From the NCBI RefSeq assembly GCF_014270065.1, contig NZ_JACNME010000005.1:296739-360738 (forward strand): a DNA stretch of 64,000 bases, in the 5' to 3' direction. This DNA comes from Quadrisphaera sp. RL12-1S. Lineage in GTDB: Bacteria > Actinomycetota > Actinomycetes > Actinomycetales > Quadrisphaeraceae. Shown piece by piece: positions 1 to 7,438 of the stretch (its first letter is position 1; the number at the start of each line of letters is the position of its first letter). A program made the translations under genes and the position numbers. The notes under the pieces are model-generated. The model did not search any database. It had not been told where the DNA came from and was given only the letters and a program-made list of their open reading frames with translations.

Positions 1-125
1 ACCACCACGTGGCCCGTCCAGGACGAGGGCGGGGACGCGGTGGGCTCCACGGCGGTCACCGTGCCACGCCGCTCGCCGCCGCGGGGGCCTGCGCGCGCAC
101 GCGGCGGGTCTGTGACGCTGTCCGC

Positions 126-1070
126 GTGGAGACGCCCCCCGCCGACGCCCCCGCCCCGTCCAGCGGTGCCGCCGCGCACCGCTTCGACCCGCAGCGGGTC
201 GCGGAGGCGGTGGTGGCCGCCGAGACCTCGATGGACCGCCTCGACGCCGTGCGCGCGCAGGTGGCCGGGGGCGCCGCGAACACCCACGGCGGTGACCCGG
301 GGCTTCACCGCAACCGCAGCACGGTGGTGCGCCACGCGGTGAACTACCTGGTGGCCGCGAGCGCGGCGCGGGCGCTGGTCCCGTCGCAGGTGCTGACCGG
401 TCCCGTCGTCGACGTGGGCGCCGGGACGGGCGCCTTCTCGCCGCTGCTCGCCGACCGGCTGGGGCGCGAGCTGCACGTGGTCGACACCGACCCCCGGCAC
501 ACGGCGCTGGCGGCCGCCGCCTTCCCGGGCACGGGCGTGCACACCGACCTGGCCGCGTGCCCGCGCGGCGCGGTGGTCACCGCCATGGAGGTCATCGAGC
601 ACCTGGAGCCCGCGGACCAGGTCGGCTTCGTGGCGTCGCTGGCCGCGGCGGTGCTGCCGGGCGGGGCGCTGGTGCTGTCCACCCCTGACGAGTCCGGCTA
701 CCCGCGCGGCTGGTCCGGGTACGCCCCGCACGTGGGCCCGGTGGACGCGGCGGGCCTGGCGCGCGCGGTCTCGCGGGGCACCGGCGGGTGGCCGGTGACC
801 GTGCTGCGGGTGGACGGCCCGACCTTCTCCCTCACGCCGGTGGGAGCGCTGGTGCAGGGCACGGCCAACCGCGCGTGGAACCTCGTCTCCGGCGTGGCCA
901 CCGGTCTCGAGCCGCTCGTGACCGGGCTGCTGCACCGGGTGACCAGGGACCGTCCGGCCGCGGCCGTGCCGCCCGAGGGCTCCTGGCGCGTGCGGGCGGT
1001 GGGCGACGACGACGGCGGGTGGCGCGCCGGCACCGGCCTGCTCGCCGTCGCGACAGCCCCACCCGCCTGA
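126..1070 (+). CDS. Class I SAM-dependent methyltransferase
   Basis: Predicted S-adenosylmethionine-dependent methyltransferase, 314 residues, substrate unknown. The glycine-rich SAM-binding motif VVDVGAGTGAF lies near residue 95, an acidic strand end (HVVDTD) follows, and VTAMEVIEHLEP near residue 150 resembles the post-motif region of UbiG/Hen1-type enzymes. I prefer the GTG at 126. The same frame is open back to base 9, but those codons give an Arg/Gly-rich, non-protein-like stretch. The gene runs convergently into the isomerase gene, with 13 bases between the stops. Bases 1-125 could contain the end of a gene starting outside the window: the frame from base 1 begins protein-like (TTWPVQDEGGD), but it has no stop before the methyltransferase, so this is unresolved. 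Confidence 0.8.
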   Translation: METPPADAPAPSSGAAAHRFDPQRVAEAVVAAETSMDRLDAVRAQVAGGAANTHGGDPGLHRNRSTVVRHAVNYLVAASAARALVPSQVLTGPVVDVGAGTGAFSPLLADRLGRELHVVDTDPRHTALAAAAFPGTGVHTDLAACPRGAVVTAMEVIEHLEPADQVGFVASLAAAVLPGGALVLSTPDESGYPRGWSGYAPHVGPVDAAGLARAVSRGTGGWPVTVLRVDGPTFSLTPVGALVQGTANRAWNLVSGVATGLEPLVTGLLHRVTRDRPAAAVPPEGSWRVRAVGDDDGGWRAGTGLLAVATAPPA

Positions 1071-1083
1071 CCTGCCCGCGCCG

Positions 1084-2046
1084 TCAGAGGGAGAGCAGCT
1101 CCGTGGCCGACGCCAGCAGGTGGCGCAGGTGCTCGCGGTTCTGCGCGGCCACGCTGAGGCCGTCGCCGCCGTAGTGCTCGCAGCAGAACGGGCCCGTGAA
1201 CCCCACGCGCAGCGCCTCCTCCACCGCCCACCGGTAGTCGATGACCCCCAGGGCCAGCGGGGCCGGCGCGGTGGCGTAGGAGCCGGTGGCCGGGTCGTGG
1301 TCGCGGTAGTAGTTCTTGACGTGCCAGAAGTTGGCGTGCGGGAGCACCGCGGCCAGCTGCTCGCGCCACGGCTGCACGGGCCGGTGGAGCCGGATGATGT
1401 TGGCGACGTCGGGGTTGAGGCCCACGTTGGGCAGCCCGACCGCCTCCTTGAGCCTCACGGACGACTCGGGAGTGCCGAGGTAGGTGTCCTCGTACATCTC
1501 CAGGCTCAGCTGCAGGCCCAGCTCCCCCGCGCGCCGGCCGAGCGCGGTGAACCGCTCCACGGCCAGGTCGAAGGCCGCGCCGCCGTCGGTCTGCGGGTCG
1601 GGGTCGGCGAGGCCCTGCTCCAGCCAGAACCACTCCGCGGCCTTCTGCGCGTCGGTGAGCACCGGCAGCAGCCCGGCCGAGACCACCGTGGTCCCCAGCT
1701 CGGCCGCCGCGACCAGCGTGCGCTCGAGGTAGGCCTGGTTGGCCTCCGCCTCCCCGGCGTCGGGGGCGATGGGGCTGCGGCGGGCCGTGGTGATGGCGGT
1801 GACGCCGAGGCCCTCCTCGGCCAGCAGGCGCTTCAGCAGCCCGAGCCGCTCGGGCGAGAGGTCGCCGGGGCGCACCCAGGAGTCGGTGAGGTCGACGTGG
1901 TCGAACCCGGCCAGGCGCACGCGGCGCAGCACGCGGCGCCACTCCACCTCGGGGGCCTCCTGGGCGGGCGTGCCGTCGGCCAGCACCGGCGGCGCCTGCA
2001 GCAGCGCGGCTCCGATGGGCCAGGTGGCGGGGTCGGGCGTGCTCAC
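1084..2046 (-). CDS. Sugar phosphate isomerase/epimerase (TIM barrel)
   Basis: Xylose-isomerase-like TIM-barrel protein of 320 residues, in the AP-endonuclease-2 / sugar isomerase-epimerase superfamily. Likely metal ligands are visible in order: Glu in SLEMYED, Asp in LNPDVANI, His in FWHVKNY and Glu in CCEHYGG, the usual E-D-H-E set. The start codon overlaps the stop of the upstream dehydrogenase gene by four bases (2043-2046), so the two are translationally coupled and probably act in one pathway. An isomerase paired with an NAD-dependent hydroxy-acid dehydrogenase suggests catabolism of a sugar, sugar acid or polyol. The exact substrate cannot be read from the sequence. Confidence 0.85.
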   Translation of the reverse strand: MSTPDPATWPIGAALLQAPPVLADGTPAQEAPEVEWRRVLRRVRLAGFDHVDLTDSWVRPGDLSPERLGLLKRLLAEEGLGVTAITTARRSPIAPDAGEAEANQAYLERTLVAAAELGTTVVSAGLLPVLTDAQKAAEWFWLEQGLADPDPQTDGGAAFDLAVERFTALGRRAGELGLQLSLEMYEDTYLGTPESSVRLKEAVGLPNVGLNPDVANIIRLHRPVQPWREQLAAVLPHANFWHVKNYYRDHDPATGSYATAPAPLALGVIDYRWAVEEALRVGFTGPFCCEHYGGDGLSVAAQNREHLRHLLASATELLSL

Positions 2047-3107
2047 GGGCGGGCCTCCTGCTCGGCGACGACGTCGGGGTCCTGCGCTGGTGCGTCCGGG
2101 TGGGCGTGCGCCAGCTCGGCCAGCAGCTGGCCCTGCCGGGCGTAGGCGAGGTCCCGGTAGGCGATCATCCTCGCCAGCTTCTCGGGGTCGCCGTGCACCG
2201 TGAACCCCTCACCGTTCTTGGCGCCGTGCGCACCGGCGTCGACGAGGTCGGTGAGGGCCTTCGGCGGGGAGATCCGCTCGCCGTAGGCCTCCTCCATGAT
2301 CTTCATGCCGAGGACGTAGACGTCCAGCCCGGCCATGTCGGCGATGGCGAACGGCCCGAAGTACGGGTACCGGAAGCCGAACGTGGTCGAGACGATCGTG
2401 TCGACGGCCTCCGGGGTCGCCACGCCCTCCGCCACGATGTCGGCAGCCTCCTTGAAGAGCACGTACTGCAGGCGGTTGAGCACGAACCCGGGGGTGTCGG
2501 CCACCTGCGCCGAGCGCCGCCCGGCCCGCTCGAGCATCTCCTGCACCACCGGCAGGACGGCGGCGTCGGTCGCCTCGCCCACCACCAGCTCCACGCCGGG
2601 GATGAACGGCGCCGGGTTGGACCAGTGCACGGTGAGGAAGCGCTCCGGGCGGACGACCGCGGGCGCGAGGACCTTGACGGGGATGGTGGAGGTGTTCGTC
2701 CCGATGATGGCGTCGGGGCGGGCCGCGGCGGAGGCGCGGGCCAGCACGTCGTGCTTGACCTCGACCTTCTCGAAGACCACCTCGTGGACGAAGTCGACGT
2801 CGGCCACGGCCTCCTCCACGGACGTGGCGGCGCGCAGGTTGGCCGCCACGCGCTCGGCGTCGCCGGGGGCGAACAGGCCCTGCTCCTCGTAGGTGCGGGC
2901 CTCGGCCAGCAGGCGCTCGAGCTGGCGGGCCGCGGCCTCGGCGGAGACGTCCGCGAGGACGACGGGCAGGCCGGTGCGCGCCATCGACTGCGCGATGCCC
3001 CCGCCCATGTACCCGGCGCCCACCACGGCGGCCGTCTCGATGCGCCGCACCACGGGGGTGCCGGCGGAGGTGACGGGGTCGGCTGAGTTGTCGTCGGTGA
3101 CGCTCAC
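2043..3107 (-). CDS. 3-hydroxyacyl-CoA dehydrogenase-family NAD oxidoreductase
   Basis: NAD-dependent dehydrogenase of the 3-hydroxyacyl-CoA dehydrogenase / lambda-crystallin fold, 354 residues from GTG 3107. The Rossmann motif GAGYMGGGIAQ is near residue 25, EVVFEKVEVK and GTNTSTIPV follow, and the C-terminal helical domain contains FVLNRLQYVLFKEA. The catalytic-His segment reads VHWSNPAPFIPG where fatty-acid enzymes have HFFNPP, so the substrate may not be an acyl-CoA. A longer open frame extends upstream over the phosphatase gene, but it is antisense shadow; GTG 3107 is 56 bases clear of that gene. Four-base overlap with the isomerase gene downstream. Lambda-crystallin relatives oxidise L-gulonate, which fits the neighbour, but this is inference. 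Confidence 0.82.
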   Translation of the reverse strand: MSVTDDNSADPVTSAGTPVVRRIETAAVVGAGYMGGGIAQSMARTGLPVVLADVSAEAAARQLERLLAEARTYEEQGLFAPGDAERVAANLRAATSVEEAVADVDFVHEVVFEKVEVKHDVLARASAAARPDAIIGTNTSTIPVKVLAPAVVRPERFLTVHWSNPAPFIPGVELVVGEATDAAVLPVVQEMLERAGRRSAQVADTPGFVLNRLQYVLFKEAADIVAEGVATPEAVDTIVSTTFGFRYPYFGPFAIADMAGLDVYVLGMKIMEEAYGERISPPKALTDLVDAGAHGAKNGEGFTVHGDPEKLARMIAYRDLAYARQGQLLAELAHAHPDAPAQDPDVVAEQEARP

Positions 3108-3162
3108 GGTGCCCAGCCTGCCGGGCCCGCCGACCGACCGCGCGGTAGGGGTCGGTCGAGGG

Positions 3163-5238
3163 TCAGCGGGTGCGGGCCGCGAGCACCGCGACGTCGTCGG
3201 AGCCGCCGCCGCCCACGAGCTCGGCGATGACGGCGTCGAGCAGCTCCGGCAGGGGCAGGTGCGCGGCCTCGGCGAGCGCATCGGCCAGCCGCTCCACGCC
3301 CTCGCCCAGGTCGCTGTCGCGCCGCTCGACCAGGCCGTCGGTGTAGAGCAGCAGCGTCGAGCCGGCGGGCAGGTCCACCTCGCTCTCGGAGCGGGGGCTG
3401 CCCGGTGCCAGGCCCAGCAGCAGGTCCGCCTCGTGCCCGTCGAGGGCGACGACGCCGGCGCCGGGCACCGCCAGCAGCGCCGGCAGGTGCCCCGCGCTGC
3501 TCCAGCGCATGCGCAGGTCCCCCTCACCGCGGCCGTCGTCGGCGAGGCGGATCGCCAGCACGGTGGCGAGCACGTCGGCGCCGAGGACGTCGAGGGTGCC
3601 GTCCAGGCGGGCGAGCAGCTGGGCCGGGGAGTCCTCGGTGGCCACCGCGAGCGTGCGCAGGGCGCTGCGGACCTGGCCCATGGCCGCGGCGGCGCCGATG
3701 TCGTGCCCCGTGACGTCGCCGATGACGAGCAGCGTCGAGCCGTCGGGGTGGCGCAGCGCGTCGTACCAGTCCCCGCCCACCTGGTGGCCCGCGGCGGCCG
3801 GCGCGTACCGGGCGGCCAGCTCGAGGTGCGGCAGGTCGGGCAGCTCGGTGAGCATGGCCCGCTGCAGGGTGCGGGCGGCGTCCCGCTCGGCGCGCAGCGA
3901 CAGGCACCGCTGGACGCCGTGGGCGGCGGCCTCGGCGAGGGACGCGACCAGCTCGCGCTCGGCGGGCAGCAGGGCGCGGGCGGAGCCCCAGGCCACCGTC
4001 AGCACGCCCAGGCACTGCCCGTCGGCCAGCAGCGGGGCGTGCACGGCGGCCTCCACGCCGGCCAGCACGGGCGCCGCCGAGGACGCGGTGGCCGCGGCCG
4101 TGGCGGCGTCGGGCGTGAAGACCACCCGTGACTCCCGCGCCGCGAGCAGCGCCCCCTCCGGCACGTCCAGCGGCTCGGACGGGCCGTCGACGTCGTCGTC
4201 CCGAGCCGGTCCCTCGGCCCGGTCGAGGGCCACGTAGCGCAGAGCGCCGGAGCCGCGCTCGTGCAGGGCCACGGCGGACAGCTGCGCCTCCAGGCCGGCG
4301 CGGACCCCGGCGACGACGCTGGCGGCCACGTCCTCCACCTCCCGGGCGCGGGAGACCGCCTGGCTGAGGTCGAGCAGCACCCGGCTGCGGGCGGCGGCGA
4401 CCTCCGCGTCGCGGCGCTCCCCCACGGCGCGCATCTGCGCCGTGGTCGCCTCGTCGCGCGCGCTCTCGGCGGCCGCGCGGACCTCGGCGGCGTCGGACAG
4501 CGCCCGGCGCAGCTGCAGCTCCGCGGAGCAGGCGGCGGCGAGGTCGGCCAGGAGCGCCACCTCCCGGCGGGTCCAGTCGCGCGGCTCGGACGAGAGCGCG
4601 GCGAGCGCGCCGATGGCCTCGCCGTCGGAACCGCGCAGGGGCGCGCCGAGGTACCCGACGGCGCCGAGCTCGGTGACCACGGCGTCGTCGCGCAGGTCGG
4701 GGTCCTCGCGGGCGTCGCGGACGGCCAGCGGCTGGCCGCTGGCCACCACCTGCTGGCAGGAGGACCGCGACAGGTCCGCCAGCCGCGTGGTCTGCCACGG
4801 CTCGGGCAGCCCCACCGCGCCCGGGAAGAGCTGCAGGCGCCGCGAGACCAGGCTGACGACGGCGGCGGGCACGCCCAGCACCGAGCACACGAGGCGGGCG
4901 TGCCGGTCGAGGGCGCCGTCGCGCCCGGGCGCGACACCGGCCCCCGGGTCCGCGGCGGCCGCCGGCGTCGGGACCTCGACGCGCTCGACCAGGGGCGTCT
5001 CGGGCAGCACGAGGGCGCCCTCGGCCGCGCCGAGGACGTCGTCCTGCTCACCAGCGGAGGGGCCGCGCTGCGGGACCACCGCGGGCGAGGTCCCCCTGCT
5101 CGCCCCCACGCCGCAAGGATGCCCCACCGGGGTCGCCCGCGAGGGCGGTTCCGGCGAGCCCGCTGCACCCGACCGGTGCCTGGAACGGCGGAGCGGGCCT
5201 CGGCGGTCCAGACTGGGAGCGAGCACGCGCCCCGGCAC
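3163..5238 (-). CDS. PP2C-type (SpoIIE) phosphatase with two GAF-like domains
   Basis: Large soluble phosphatase of the SpoIIE/RsbU family, which dephosphorylates anti-anti-sigma (STAS) proteins in partner-switch signalling. After a roughly 100-residue low-complexity N-terminus come a GAF-like domain (about residues 110-250, with SCQQVVASGQPLAVRDAR), a coiled-coil linker, a second GAF-like domain (about 280-440) and the PP2C domain (about 460-690). The PP2C domain shows QVGGDWYDAL, VIGDVTGHDIGAAAAMGQ, SSAGHLPALL, LLLYTDGLVERR and SDDVAVLAARTR; the two Asp metal-binding motifs are intact. The true start could lie further inside (GTG codons near residues 38-44), since the first residues are Arg/Pro-rich. 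It is divergent from the anti-sigma kinase gene at 5283 with 44 bases between, so the pair is probably one module. Confidence 0.88.
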   Translation of the reverse strand: MPGRVLAPSLDRRGPLRRSRHRSGAAGSPEPPSRATPVGHPCGVGASRGTSPAVVPQRGPSAGEQDDVLGAAEGALVLPETPLVERVEVPTPAAAADPGAGVAPGRDGALDRHARLVCSVLGVPAAVVSLVSRRLQLFPGAVGLPEPWQTTRLADLSRSSCQQVVASGQPLAVRDAREDPDLRDDAVVTELGAVGYLGAPLRGSDGEAIGALAALSSEPRDWTRREVALLADLAAACSAELQLRRALSDAAEVRAAAESARDEATTAQMRAVGERRDAEVAAARSRVLLDLSQAVSRAREVEDVAASVVAGVRAGLEAQLSAVALHERGSGALRYVALDRAEGPARDDDVDGPSEPLDVPEGALLAARESRVVFTPDAATAAATASSAAPVLAGVEAAVHAPLLADGQCLGVLTVAWGSARALLPAERELVASLAEAAAHGVQRCLSLRAERDAARTLQRAMLTELPDLPHLELAARYAPAAAGHQVGGDWYDALRHPDGSTLLVIGDVTGHDIGAAAAMGQVRSALRTLAVATEDSPAQLLARLDGTLDVLGADVLATVLAIRLADDGRGEGDLRMRWSSAGHLPALLAVPGAGVVALDGHEADLLLGLAPGSPRSESEVDLPAGSTLLLYTDGLVERRDSDLGEGVERLADALAEAAHLPLPELLDAVIAELVGGGGSDDVAVLAARTR

Positions 5239-5282
5239 CCGCCGCGGTCGGTGCCGGGCTGGCGAGACCCCGGGGAGCTGCG

Positions 5283-5759
5283 GTGTGCGAGGTGACGGCG
5301 GCGGCCAGCACGACCCTGCCCTCCGACGCGAGCGCCCCCCGGCTGGCCCGGCGGTTCCTGCGCGGAGCCCGGTGCCCCGAGCACCACTCCAGCGTGCTGG
5401 ACGACGCCGAGCTGCTGGTCTCCGAGCTGGTCACCAACGCCGTGGTCCACGGGGCACCCCCGGTGACGCTCGCGGTGGAGTGCGACACCACCAGCGGCAT
5501 GAGGGTGCGCGTGACGGACGGCAGCTCCCGCCAGCCGCTGCCGCGGTCGGCGCGCCCGGCCGACGTCGACGGGCGGGGCATGGCCCTGGTGGACCTGCTG
5601 TCCGCGGCGTGGGGCGCGGAGCCCACCGAGCGCGGCAAGGAGGTCTGGTTCCTCCTGCGCCGCAGCCCGCCGCCCGGCCCCCGGGCTCAGGGTCGGGCGC
5701 AGGGGCGGCCTCAGGGGTGGTCCGCGCGCGACGAGGCCGCCCAGCGCTGGAGCCCCTGA
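5283..5759 (+). CDS. Anti-sigma regulatory factor (RsbW-like GHKL kinase)
   Basis: Small HATPase_c_2 protein of 158 residues. The N-box is LVSELVTNAVVHG near residues 45-57, the G1 box is VTDGSSRQP, and DGRGMALVDLLSAAWG forms the ATP lid/G2 region. Family members bind sigma factors and phosphorylate their STAS antagonists. The last 30 residues are a Pro/Arg/Gln-rich tail that looks dispensable. GTG 5283 is preceded by GGGGAG at a suitable distance. It is head-to-head with one SpoIIE phosphatase, and a second SpoIIE protein is encoded 1.7 kb downstream. No STAS partner or sigma factor gene lies in the window, so the target is encoded elsewhere. Confidence 0.85.
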   Translation: MCEVTAAASTTLPSDASAPRLARRFLRGARCPEHHSSVLDDAELLVSELVTNAVVHGAPPVTLAVECDTTSGMRVRVTDGSSRQPLPRSARPADVDGRGMALVDLLSAAWGAEPTERGKEVWFLLRRSPPPGPRAQGRAQGRPQGWSARDEAAQRWSP

Positions 5760-5937
5760 CGGCCGGCGCCGCGGGCCCGGCTGCGACGTCCGCCACAGCC
5801 CCCGCCGGGCCGCGTCCACCACGGCACCCGCGGAGCGGGACAATGAGGGGGCGTCCTGCGGCAGCGGGACGCGCAGAGCAGGACCGACGTCGACCGACGT
5901 CCTCACCGAGGAGGCAGCGCTGAGCGCCCAGGAGTCC

Positions 5938-7431
5938 GTGGTCACCAACGCCCGTGCAGCCAGCGCCGCCCCGGACGTCGTCATGGTCGGCGGCGGCATC
6001 ATGAGCGCCACCCTCGCGGCGCTGCTCGGGCTGGTGCAGCCGGACTGGTCCGTCGTCGTCCTGGAGTCCGGGCCGTCGGTGGGCCTGGAGAGCTCCGACC
6101 CGTGGAACAACGCCGGCACCGGCCACGCCGCGCTGTGCGAGCTGAACTACACCCCGGCGGGCCCGGACGGCACCGTCGACCCGTCCAAGGCCGTGGGCAT
6201 CAACGAGCAGTTCCAGGTCTCGCGCCAGCTGTGGTCCTCCCTGGTCCGCGCCGGCCTCACCGACGACCCGAAGACCTTCATCACCTCGGTGCCCCACGTC
6301 AGCTTCGTCACCGGGACCGACGGGCAGCGCTACATGCGCGCCCGCTACGAGGCCCTCAAGGCCCAGCCGCTGTTCTCCGAGCTGGAGCACACCGCTGACC
6401 CGTCCGAGCTGGCCGAGTGGGTGCCGCTGGTGGTGGCCGGGCGCGACCCGGCGCAGCCGGTCGCCGCGACGCGCTCGCTGGCGGGCACGGACGTCAACTT
6501 CGGCGCGCTGACCGGCCTCCTGCTCGACGCCGCGCAGCGCCGCGGCGTGCACGTGGCCACCGGCACCCGCGTCACCGGCCTGAAGCGGACCCCGTCGGGG
6601 CGCTGGCAGGTGCAGGTGCAGGACGTCGCCACCGGGCACCGCAGCGCGCTGGTCACCCGCTTCGTCTTCGTGGGCGCCGGCGGTGGCGCACTGCCGCTGC
6701 TGCAGCACTCCGGCATCAAGGAGATCCGCGGCTTCGGCGGGTTCCCGGTGAGCGGGCAGTTCCTGCGCACGCGCCGCAAGGACCTGGTCTCCCAGCACCA
6801 CGCGAAGGTCTACGGCCAGGCGGAGGTCGGGGCCCCGCCCATGTCGGTGCCCCACCTGGACCTGCGCTCGGTGGACGGGGAGCAGTCGCTGCTGTTCGGG
6901 CCCTACGCCGGCTTCTCCCCCAAGTTCCTCAAGGCGGGGTCGCTGTTCGACCTGCCGCGCTCGGTGAAGGCCAACAACCTGTCCTCGATGCTCGGGGTGG
7001 CCCGCTCGGAGATGGCCCTCACCAAGTACCTCGTGCAGCAGGTGCTCCAGACGCGCGGCCAGCGCATGGAGGCGCTGCGCTCGTTCTTCCCCGAGGCCGG
7101 GGACGGTGACTGGGAGCTCATCACCGCGGGCCAGCGCGTCCAGGTGATCAAGAAGGACCAGCGCGGGCGCGGCGTGCTGCAGTTCGGCACCGAGCTGGTC
7201 ACCGGAGCGGACGGCAGCATCGCCGGGCTCCTCGGCGCCTCGCCCGGCGCCTCCACGGCCGCCTCGGCCATGCTCACGCTCCTCGAGCGCTGCTTCCCGG
7301 AGCGGATGGACGCCTGGCGGCCGCTGCTGACCGACGTCATCCCCTCCTACGGCCGGAAGCTGTCCGCCGACGCCTCCCTGGCGCAGGAGGTGCGTGAAGA
7401 GACCGCGCGCACCCTGCACCTGACCGCATGA
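5938..7431 (+). CDS. mqo: Malate:quinone oxidoreductase
   Basis: FAD-dependent membrane-associated malate:quinone oxidoreductase, which passes electrons from malate directly to quinone. The N-terminal FAD motif VVMVGGGIMSATLAALLG and the family block SSDPWNNAGTGHAALCELNYTP (in two parts around residue 60) are diagnostic; GINEQFQVSRQLW and SVPHVSFVTG also match. Length 497 residues is normal. The start needs care. GTG 5938 has AGGAG only three bases away, whereas a CTG at 5920 in the same frame sits five bases after a strong GAGGAGG (5908-5914) and would add the plausible N-terminus MSAQES. The gene is followed after 7 bases by a PP2C phosphatase on the same strand. Confidence 0.95.
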   Translation: MVTNARAASAAPDVVMVGGGIMSATLAALLGLVQPDWSVVVLESGPSVGLESSDPWNNAGTGHAALCELNYTPAGPDGTVDPSKAVGINEQFQVSRQLWSSLVRAGLTDDPKTFITSVPHVSFVTGTDGQRYMRARYEALKAQPLFSELEHTADPSELAEWVPLVVAGRDPAQPVAATRSLAGTDVNFGALTGLLLDAAQRRGVHVATGTRVTGLKRTPSGRWQVQVQDVATGHRSALVTRFVFVGAGGGALPLLQHSGIKEIRGFGGFPVSGQFLRTRRKDLVSQHHAKVYGQAEVGAPPMSVPHLDLRSVDGEQSLLFGPYAGFSPKFLKAGSLFDLPRSVKANNLSSMLGVARSEMALTKYLVQQVLQTRGQRMEALRSFFPEAGDGDWELITAGQRVQVIKKDQRGRGVLQFGTELVTGADGSIAGLLGASPGASTAASAMLTLLERCFPERMDAWRPLLTDVIPSYGRKLSADASLAQEVREETARTLHLTA

Positions 7432-7438
7432 CCTGCCG

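Noticed and set aside
9..125. N-terminal extension of the methyltransferase
   Set aside because: Arg/Gly-rich composition with no similarity to a protein domain; GTG 126 is a better start.
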